The notes below the pieces were generated by a model. It was not told where the DNA came from. It made no database searches and saw only the letters and a list, made by a program, of their open reading frames with translations. Both the position numbers and the translations under genes were made by a program. DNA of 5,434 bases, taken from the NCBI GenBank assembly GCA_016191795.1, contig JACPVK010000104.1:1-5434 (forward strand). The letters run 5' to 3'. Source of the DNA: Gammaproteobacteria bacterium (GTDB lineage: Bacteria; Pseudomonadota; Gammaproteobacteria; SZUA-229). Shown in pieces: positions 1 through 4,821 of the stretch (positions are counted from its first letter, which is position 1; each line of letters opens with the position of its first letter).

Positions 1-949
1 TATTCAGTAAGTTCTCGGCCGCAAACGGGCGGAACAAACGGACTATTACCACCCCGACTTTTTCGTTGTGATGATTGATGTGATTGACGACTTCCTGAAC
101 CGCTTCGGCACCCGAACCCATCAAGATAATAATGCGTTCAGCATCCGGTGCTCCGATATACTCATAAAGCCGATACTGGCGACCTGTTAGCGAAGCAAAT
201 TTGTCCATGACGCCCTGCATAATGCCGGGCATCTGCAAATAAATCGGATTAACCGATTCACGCGCCTGAAAATACACGTCCGGATTTTGTGAGGTGCCAC
301 GTATAAATGGATGATCCGGCGTTAATGCGCGACTGCGATGCGCAAACACCAGCTCATCATCGATCATTTCGCGCACCACTTCCGCCGATACCTGTTCAAT
401 CTTGGCTACTTCGTGAGAAATTCTGAAACCATCAAAGAAATGCATAATCGGCACACGCGCTTCCAGAGTTGCAGCCTGTGCAATCAAGGCCATATCCATT
501 GCCTCCTGCACCGAATTCGAAGCCAGGCAGGCAAAGCCGGTGGCACGTGCCGCCATCACATCGCTGTGGTCACCAAAAATCGACAAGGCCTGGGAAGCCA
601 GTGAACGCGAAGCCACGTGCATAACAAAAGGAGTGAGTTCGCCAGCAATTTTGTACATATTGGGGATCATCAACAGCAGGCCCTGCGAGGCGGTAAAAGT
701 GGTCACCAGCGAACCACTTTGCAAGGCACCGTGTATGGTACCCGCGGCTCCACCTTCGCTCTGCATTTCGACCACATCCGGCACGGTACCCCACAGATTT
801 TTCTGACCCTGGGCAGACCAGGCATCGGCAAACTCACCCATGGGAGAAGAGGGCGTGATGGGATAAATCGCAATGACTTCGTTGGTCATGTGGGCGATAT
901 AGGCGGCGGCGTCGTTGCCGTCGAGAGTCACCATACGTGCTGCTGACAT
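1..949 (-). CDS. nifJ: Pyruvate:ferredoxin (flavodoxin) oxidoreductase, N-terminal part (cut by window edge)
   Basis: This is the first 316 residues of a PFOR, an enzyme usually near 1,200 residues long. It is a cytoplasmic, thiamine-diphosphate and iron-sulfur enzyme that oxidises pyruvate to acetyl-CoA and CO2 and reduces ferredoxin or flavodoxin. Visible hallmarks are YPITPSSPMGE (residues 29-39), EMQSEGGAAG (61-70), TTFTASQGLLLMIPNMYKIA (83-102), SIFGDHSDVMAARATG (123-138), FFDGFRISHE (171-180) and GTSQNPDVYFQ (218-228). Thr32, Glu65 and Arg115 fall where the Desulfovibrio africanus enzyme has its pyruvate-site Thr31, Glu64 and Arg114, as I recall the family. Domain II begins around residue 255. 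The ATG at 949-947 is chosen because GGAGGT lies 5 bases upstream; Met6 has no such site. The gene faces away from the membrane-protein gene at 1243. The ferredoxin-like and C-terminal TPP domains are not in view, so completeness cannot be judged. Confidence 0.95.
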   Translation of the reverse strand, partial: MSAARMVTLDGNDAAAYIAHMTNEVIAIYPITPSSPMGEFADAWSAQGQKNLWGTVPDVVEMQSEGGAAGTIHGALQSGSLVTTFTASQGLLLMIPNMYKIAGELTPFVMHVASRSLASQALSIFGDHSDVMAARATGFACLASNSVQEAMDMALIAQAATLEARVPIMHFFDGFRISHEVAKIEQVSAEVVREMIDDELVFAHRSRALTPDHPFIRGTSQNPDVYFQARESVNPIYLQMPGIMQGVMDKFASLTGRQYRLYEYIGAPDAERIIILMGSGAEAVQEVVNHINHHNEKVGVVIVRLFRPFAAENLLN

Positions 950-954
950 CAAGC

Positions 955-960
955 ACCTCC
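955..960 (-). promoter_or_regulatory. Ribosome binding site of the PFOR gene
   Basis: Read on the minus strand this is GGAGGT, followed by a 5-base spacer (GCTTG) and ATG. It is a near-perfect Shine-Dalgarno sequence and fixes the start codon at 949. Confidence 0.85.
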
Positions 961-990
961 GCAGAAATTTATGCCAGACGTATGAGTCAG

Positions 991-996
991 CTTATA
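991..996 (-). promoter_or_regulatory. Possible -10 element for the PFOR gene
   Basis: The minus strand reads TATAAG, one base off TATAAT, about 42 bases upstream of the PFOR start codon. No good -35 hexamer sits 16-18 bases further up (TCAAAT at best), which is typical of activator-dependent promoters. A start site near 984-981 would place the palindrome at 1016-1029 near -39 to -41. This is an inference from spacing only. Confidence 0.35.
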
Positions 997-1015
997 CTTT
1001 TTCATATGGACTTAT

Positions 1016-1029
1016 TTGAGCTAGCTCAT
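1016..1029 (-). promoter_or_regulatory. FNR/CRP-family-like operator palindrome
   Basis: The plus strand reads TTGAGCTAGCTCAT. The inner 12 bases (TGAGCTAGCTCA, 1017-1028) are a perfect palindrome. Against the FNR consensus TTGAT-N4-ATCAA, 7 of 10 defined bases match (TTGA-N6-TCA). It sits where a class II activator would bind relative to the TATAAG element at 996-991. An oxygen-responsive regulator would make sense for an oxygen-sensitive enzyme such as PFOR, but the two inner mismatches leave open another CRP/FNR-family protein or an unrelated dimeric regulator. Confidence 0.4.
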
Positions 1030-1242
1030 GATGCAAGCCGATTCCAGCGGCCACCTGGCCGACCGGGCCATCCAGCACAAATACCCCGTTATCTCACCCC
1101 AACAGTGCAAAGTCCGATCCACTACGACTGCCAGGTGTGTGACCAGTGGCGCAGGTCATATGCTATCGGGTTACAATCGAGCACCCGGCATGCATAGCAA
1201 GTAACGTCCTATATTCAACACACAACAGATCGTACTAAACCC

Positions 1243-2043
1243 ATGAAACAACAAGCCTCATTGTTAACAACCCGCAAAAGAATATGGCGCAAGTGGTCTA
1301 TTGCATTCAGGATAATTCCAGTAGTAGCTGTGGTGGCATTATTAAAATATTTATCTCATCGCTATAACTTCGAGATCATGGAACTCAATGCCCTGTTTAC
1401 TACCCTGGTGGCCGGCACCATTTTCCTGATTGGTTTTCTGATAACCGGTGTACTCTCCGATTACAAGGAGAGTGAAAAAATACCCAGTGATCTGGCGGCT
1501 TCGATTAAATCTTTATTTGATGACGCCTATATTTTGTACAAAGCGAAAAACTCCGAAGTCGCCAGTGAATTAATGGCCTTTCAAAAAGTGTTCGTTAACT
1601 CACTGATTGACTGGCTTTATAAAAAAGAAAGAACCGTGGCCATATTAAACAAGATCAGTATCATGAATGATCACTTTGTAGCCCTCGACAAGGAAGGACT
1701 GCAACCCAACTACATTATAAAGATGCGTAACGAGCAGGATAAAATACGCAATATGATACTAAGGATTGACACCATCCGTGACACGGAGTTTATCGGCTCT
1801 TCCTATGCCATCGTTGAAGCCATGCGCTTTGCCATTGCCATTGGCTTTGTTATTATCAACATTGAACCGTTTTATGCCTCGTTATTTTTTACCACGCTGG
1901 TTATGTTTCTGCTTTCGTATATGCTGTTGCTAATTAAAGATCTGGATAATCCATTCGATTATTACAACTATGGCGAAAGCGGAACAAAAATATCATTAAA
2001 GCCTGTTCGCGATCTTGAACTCATGTTGAAAACCCCCTTGTAG
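1243..2043 (+). CDS. Four-helix membrane protein of unknown function with DLDNPF motif (bestrophin-like/DUF4239-like?)
   Basis: The product is 266 residues, a probable inner-membrane protein. Hydrophobic segments lie at about 22-38, 51-71, 188-206 and 211-231. Between the two pairs is a roughly 115-residue hydrophilic, probably helical, charged domain that starts GVLSDYKESEKIPSDLAASI (residues 69-88). The N-terminus is basic (RKRIWRKW, 11-18), which suggests it is cytoplasmic, so both the central domain and the tail would also be cytoplasmic. The last helix runs into KDLDNPFDYYNY (232-243). The two-plus-two helix layout and the DLDNPF end resemble bestrophin-like/DUF4239 proteins, but this is recall and not a search. 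The ATG at 1243 lacks a clear Shine-Dalgarno sequence; it is kept because it supplies the basic N-terminus and first helix, which the next Met (46) would lose. No neighbour hints at a function. Confidence 0.85.
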   Translation: MKQQASLLTTRKRIWRKWSIAFRIIPVVAVVALLKYLSHRYNFEIMELNALFTTLVAGTIFLIGFLITGVLSDYKESEKIPSDLAASIKSLFDDAYILYKAKNSEVASELMAFQKVFVNSLIDWLYKKERTVAILNKISIMNDHFVALDKEGLQPNYIIKMRNEQDKIRNMILRIDTIRDTEFIGSSYAIVEAMRFAIAIGFVIINIEPFYASLFFTTLVMFLLSYMLLLIKDLDNPFDYYNYGESGTKISLKPVRDLELMLKTPL

Positions 2044-2122
2044 CGACACTGCCAGATCGCATCAAATTTAAGAAATCCGTAAAACTGCACAACAAGTCAA
2101 GGAAACGATACGCAAGCACTTT

Positions 2123-3122
2123 ATGACATCGCAAAAAATCTGCTCAGCATCACGCAACCAGGGCTTATATTGAGTGCCGCTGTCATTTTATCTTCCTGCA
2201 ACGCGATCGATGACTTTCTCAACGTCAAACCCGGTGATAACACAACCGGCAGCACCGAAACCGACATTATAAAATTTGTTGCCATAGGTGACACCAGTCA
2301 TGGTAATGAGGCCCAGTATCAGGTAGCCACCGCTGTTAAAAACAAATGCGCGCAGGATGGTTGCGACTTTGTTTTATTGCTGGGTGACAATATATACAAC
2401 ATCGGTGTTGATAGCGTGGATGATTTTCAGTTTGACACCAAATCTGAGTTACCGTATCAGGATATCAATTTGCCTTTTTATCTGGTCCTGGAAATCATGA
2501 TTACGGTGGCACCAATTCGGGAATTGGATATGAATTCCAGAAATCTGTTTACCAGATTCAGTACACCGAAAAGTCTGAAAAATGGAATATGCAGCGTCAT
2601 TATTATCAATTCACCAAAGGCAATAGCACTTTCTTCGCGATGGATACCAATGCTCAATTGTATGGGCTGGATAATGAGCAAAGGCAGGATCTGTCACAGT
2701 GGATAAACAACACAAACACCACCTGGAAAATTTCCTTTGGACACCACCCGTATAAATCCAATGGCCCACATGGCAATGCCGGTCAATACCATATGTATGC
2801 CGGCATACCCATTATCAGTGGAGATAAAGTTAAATCCTTTGCTGAGGATATCTGGTGCGGCAAGGCGGATGTTTATCTTTCCGGACATGATCATAGCCGT
2901 CAATGGCTGGACGCTGATTGCTCTGGTACCAAGCTGATCATCTCGGGAGCCGGCTCATCAACCACAGATTTACGTGGTAATAATCCGGCGTTATTTCAGA
3001 AAGCATCACTGGGATTTTTATATGTTCAAATTGAAGGCAACACGTTAACGGGGCAATTTATTGATGCGGCTGGCAACATTGAATTCACACACAGCCTGGA
3101 AAAAAGCCATGTCATAAATTAA
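2123..3122 (+). pseudogene. Acid-phosphatase-like metallophosphoesterase lipoprotein, split by two single-base frameshifts
   Basis: This matches the purple/tartrate-resistant acid phosphatase type, a secreted two-metal phosphomonoesterase. Restoring one base in the A-run at 2133-2138 and one G at 2490-2491 gives a single 333-residue protein. All ligand motifs are present: GDTSHGN (Asp57), GDNIY (Asp89, Tyr92), GNHDYGG (Asn125), GHHPY (His208) and GHDH (His256, His258). The order and spacing match TRAP-like enzymes, as does ISGAGSS after the last motif. The restored N-terminus is a lipoprotein signal with lipobox LSSC (Cys26), so the protein would be membrane-anchored and periplasmic. Without repair, one piece (2170-2706, TTG start) ends in a false frame just after the second motif, and the other (ATG 2589 to 3122) lacks the first three motifs. 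Both losses are -1. A recent pseudogene or sequence errors are both possible; programmed frameshifting is unlikely because no slippery heptamer is seen. The restored ATG has no well-spaced Shine-Dalgarno sequence (AAGGA lies 19 bases upstream). Confidence 0.85.
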
Positions 3123-3535
3123 GTGCGTCGTGCTGGATGTACTCTAACCTCACCAGCCCAATGTACACGAATTATGCATCGCACTGGCCTTTATCAGCCT
3201 ATTCCTGGTGGTTCGTTTCCTGGTGTGGTGAGTGACCGGTTCTGGTTATGGCGTGCTTTGCGCACGCTGATGATTGCCTTTATTCGGCTGGAATTATCGG
3301 GTTGCATGAGTACCCGACATGACGACAAAGCCTGCCCTTCCCCTGGCAAAACCTTCAAGATACGCTATAAGTCTGGATCAGTCGTTGTTAGTTAGAAATA
3401 ACAATACACTATTTTCACCCTGAAGCCATGTGACTCCGTTTTCTTATAGATGAAATATTAATTATTACTCTTTAGACTAACACCCAGAGGAGAAGTGGCT
3501 GTGCCGCTATATCAGCGACTGCCATCATACAAACC
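3123..3535 (+). other. 413-base gap without a convincing gene
   Basis: An open frame with a GTG start runs from 3123, directly after the phosphatase stop, to 3395 (90 codons). It has no usable ribosome binding site, no recognisable motif, and an arginine-, serine- and cysteine-rich make-up, so I do not call it a gene. Two small hairpins are present: GCGTGC/GCACGC at 3251-3267 and CGGGT/ACCCG at 3298-3316. Neither is followed by a T-run. From about 3396 the DNA becomes AT-rich (for example 3445-3477), as expected of a promoter region for the rhodanese gene, but no clear -35/-10 pair stands out. Confidence 0.5.
3486..3493 (+). promoter_or_regulatory. Strong Shine-Dalgarno sequence displaced from the rhodanese start
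   Basis: AGAGGAGA is a strong ribosome binding site, but it ends 42 bases before the rhodanese ATG at 3536. The nearest start codons at a usable distance are GTG 3495 and, with an ideal 8-base spacer after GAGGAG, GTG 3501. Both are in a different frame from the rhodanese, whose own frame has no start codon between this site and 3536. The site therefore appears to serve the short ORF at 3501-3560. Confidence 0.5.
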
Positions 3536-3560
3536 ATGCCAAACATATCAAAATCTCTAA
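3501..3560 (+). CDS. Possible 19-residue leader ORF overlapping the rhodanese start
   Basis: GTG at 3501 opens a 19-codon frame (VPLYQRLPSYKPCQTYQNL, first residue read as Met) that stops at TAA 3558-3560, which is 25 bases inside the rhodanese gene. The GAGGAG site 8 bases before it is the only good ribosome binding site in the area, whereas ATG 3536 has none of its own. Terminating ribosomes could re-initiate at the nearby ATG, that is, translational coupling. The peptide has no recognisable motif, and such short frames also arise by chance. Confidence 0.25.
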   Translation: MPLYQRLPSYKPCQTYQNL

Positions 3561-4345
3561 TAATCTATTTCGTTCTCGCTAATTTGTTCTCAATTAATGC
3601 GGCTTATGCAACAGACGATTTCCCCGGCAGAACACAATATCCTAATGTCGAATATATTACAGTGGACGATCTTTATAAAAAAAGGGCCAGTGTAGTCATT
3701 GTCGATACCCGCTCCGATTATGAATACAATACACTTCGCATAAAAAACGCCGTCAACATTCCAGTATCTAACATCGAATTTTCCAAACGCATACGCGAGT
3801 TAGCCGATTCCGAAAAGAAACCCATTGTTTTTTATTGTAATGGTCATAGTTGCACCAAATCCTACGAAGCCGTGATTAAAGCTAAACGCTTCGCCAAATT
3901 GACCGATACCGTTGCATTTGATGCGGGTGTAACCGATTGGGCTCTACGCTACCCTGATGAGGCGGTTTTACTTGGTCGCAGTCCAGTTGATCCGACAAAA
4001 CTCATTTCCAGTGATGAATTTAAACAACATCTGCTGAAACCGGCCGACTTTGTTGAAAAAGCGAACAAGCATTGCCTGATTATTGATGTAAGAGATGGCA
4101 CGCAACGCCACGATCACATCTTCGCCGGTTTTGAACACTCCGTCAGCCTGGATAAAATGCAGCAACAGTTGCTGGATAAATACATTGATCAGGCAGTGAG
4201 CGAAAAGAAACCCTTATGCATCTACGATGCCGTAGGCAAACAGGTGGAGTGGCTACAGTATCACTTGAAGCAAAAAAATGTACGCGACTATTTCTTTATG
4301 GATGGCGGTGTAAAAGCTTATGAAGATATGCGTAAACAACAATAG
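3536..4345 (+). CDS. Exported two-domain rhodanese-like sulfurtransferase
   Basis: The product is 269 residues. Residues 1-25 form a Sec signal peptide (hydrophobic core at 8-20, AYA before the predicted cut at 25/26), so it should act in the periplasm. The first rhodanese domain (about 38-147) has VVIVDTRSDYEY (53-64), the usual NAVNIP strand (71-76) and an active-site loop CNGHSCTKS (101-109). Cys101 is the expected sulfur-carrying residue, and a second cysteine, Cys106, makes a CX4C pair. The second domain (about 154-267) keeps LIIDVRDG (181-188) and FFMDGGVKAY (253-262), but its loop reads YDAVGKQ (230-236), with Asp231 in place of the catalytic cysteine, so it is probably inactive. Rhodaneses move sulfane sulfur to thiols, cyanide or protein partners; the substrate here is unknown. 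The signal peptide supports ATG 3536 despite its lack of a close ribosome binding site. The gene converges on the ATPase gene. Confidence 0.9.
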   Translation: MPNISKSLIIYFVLANLFSINAAYATDDFPGRTQYPNVEYITVDDLYKKRASVVIVDTRSDYEYNTLRIKNAVNIPVSNIEFSKRIRELADSEKKPIVFYCNGHSCTKSYEAVIKAKRFAKLTDTVAFDAGVTDWALRYPDEAVLLGRSPVDPTKLISSDEFKQHLLKPADFVEKANKHCLIIDVRDGTQRHDHIFAGFEHSVSLDKMQQQLLDKYIDQAVSEKKPLCIYDAVGKQVEWLQYHLKQKNVRDYFFMDGGVKAYEDMRKQQ

Positions 4346-4428
4346 GGATACGAATACAGAGAAATAGCATATCTTTGAAATTAACTCTGGGGCCAGCTTC
4401 TTCTTTACCTGGCATCATCAAGGAGTCT

Positions 4429-4477
4429 GACACCTTGATTCCGCCATTCGCCTTGATTCGTCGACACCTTGATTCCC
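4429..4477 (+). repeat. Three spaced direct copies of CCTTGATTC
   Basis: CCTTGATTC begins at 4433, 4451 and 4467, that is, at steps of 18 and 16 bases. The first and third copies share a longer unit, GACACCTTGATTCC (4429-4442 and 4463-4476). The spacing is too short for CRISPR. It could be decayed minisatellite-like duplication or binding sites; no function is evident. Confidence 0.6.
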
Positions 4478-4527
4478 GCAGATGCGCCGCTCCTGCGCTC
4501 GCGGCATTCGCACATCCATGTGCATCA

Positions 4528-4572
4528 CGCAAATAAGGCAAAAACTTTTGTTTTTATTTGCGTTTATTTGCG
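4528..4572 (+). repeat. A/T-rich hairpin plus tandem TTTATTTGCG repeat
   Basis: CGCAAATAA (4528-4536) is the exact reverse complement of TTATTTGCG (4554-4562), with CAAAA/TTTTG (4539-4543/4546-4550) continuing the stem inside. The right arm is part of a perfect tandem repeat of TTTATTTGCG (4553-4562 and 4563-4572), so the left arm could pair with either copy. It lies downstream of the rhodanese gene and could weakly end or protect its transcript, but there is no terminal T-run. Confidence 0.5.
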
Positions 4573-4593
4573 GACTCATTCTTTTATAGTTTT

Positions 4594-4619
4594 GTCGCGG
4601 ACATGGCCCGCTCCTACAG
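4594..4619 (-). repeat. REP-like palindromic sequence, left copy
   Basis: Read on the minus strand this is CTGTAGGAGCGGGCCATGTC followed by CGCGAC. It matches the copy at 4766-4791 in inverted orientation at 24 of 26 bases. The GTGGGAGCGGGC...GCCCGC core is like the REP sequences known from pseudomonads and other Gammaproteobacteria, which are moved by RAYT (TnpA-REP) transposases. No RAYT gene is in the window. Its inner stem has a mismatch (GGAC against GGCC), unlike the right copy. Confidence 0.65.
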
Positions 4620-4632
4620 GTTACATTTTGTA

Positions 4633-4710
4633 GGGTGGGCACCGCCCACCATTCAATGAATTGCCAACACCTGCTGGTTGGCGGTGTCCACCCTGCACGA
4701 ACATTGAATG
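4633..4710 (+). repeat. Nested palindromic element between the two REP copies
   Basis: Several complementary arms interleave. A (4633-4646, GGGTGGGCACCGCC) pairs with A' (4680-4693, GGCGGTGTCCACCC) at 13 of 14 bases, and the odd pair is G-U in plus-strand RNA. B (4650-4658, CATTCAATG) pairs perfectly with B' (4702-4710). C (4663-4668, GCCAAC) pairs with C' (4677-4682). The left end also folds on itself as a 7-base stem (4634-4640 with 4644-4650). The order A-B-A'-B' means the two long stems cross. The TAGGGTGGGCACCGCCCACC type is, to my recollection, a dispersed bacterial repeat of its own. Confidence 0.6.
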
Positions 4711-4765
4711 ACTTTGTTTCTGGCGTACAAGATTCAGGTTTGAACTTAATGGCACTTACTTAAGA

Positions 4766-4791
4766 CTGTGGGAGCGGGCCATGCCCGCGAC
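4766..4791 (+). repeat. REP-like palindromic sequence, right copy
   Basis: This is the inverted partner of 4594-4619. It contains a perfect hairpin, GCGGGC-CAT-GCCCGC (4774-4788). The two copies and the 146 bases between them form a head-to-head REP pair as in BIME/REPIN elements, though with a longer and more complex centre than usual. It lies 31 bases beyond the stop codon of the ATPase gene. Confidence 0.7.
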
Positions 4792-4821
4792 TGCTTGATC
4801 AAAATTCGCTTACTGCAATCA

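Larger units (their letters stand above)
4346..4821. other. Repeat-rich non-coding gap between convergent genes
   Basis: These 476 bases separate the 3' ends of the rhodanese (plus) and ATPase (minus) genes. The open frames here are short, lie across palindromes and have no family features, so I see no gene. The stretch holds, in order: three spaced CCTTGATTC copies, a GCACAT/ATGTGC palindrome (4510-4523), an A/T-rich hairpin with a tandem 10-base repeat, a REP-like sequence, an inner palindromic element, and the inverted partner of the REP. The gap is a typical place for REP-type repeats, which often sit downstream of genes. None of the hairpins has the T-run of a standard intrinsic terminator. 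Confidence 0.7.

Noticed and set aside
338..946. Plus-strand open frames (338-604, 540-806, 617-946) and a minus-strand frame at 570-794
   Set aside because: They lie in other frames of the clearly coding PFOR gene and show no family features.
1056..1070. Small hairpin TGGCC-GACCG-GGCCA upstream of PFOR
   Set aside because: A five-base stem without a T-run or nearby regulatory context is within chance expectation.
937..1197. Plus-strand 86-codon open frame in the PFOR/membrane-protein intergenic region
   Set aside because: It starts inside the PFOR gene on the opposite strand, has no ribosome binding site, and covers the likely PFOR promoter. Its translation resembles no family.
1172..1215. 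TACAAT (1172-1177) and TATATT (1210-1215) as -10 boxes for the membrane-protein gene
   Set aside because: Neither has a recognisable -35 hexamer at 16-18 bases, so neither can be called a promoter.
2133..2491. Programmed -1 frameshifting as the explanation for the split phosphatase
   Set aside because: Neither junction has an X-XXY-YYZ slippery heptamer in the right phase, and two programmed shifts in one small enzyme would be unprecedented to my knowledge.
3123..3395. 90-codon GTG-start frame directly after the phosphatase stop
   Set aside because: It has no ribosome binding site, an odd amino-acid make-up and no motif. It could be read-through of non-coding DNA in the same frame. Noted within the gap entry instead.
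4429..4477. CRISPR-like array
   Set aside because: The repeat unit is only 9-14 bases with 16-18 base steps, which leaves no spacer of CRISPR size.
4296..4642. Minus-strand open frames at 4296-4541 and 4418-4642
   Set aside because: They run through direct repeats and palindromes, overlap the rhodanese end or the REP copy, and show low-complexity translations without family features.
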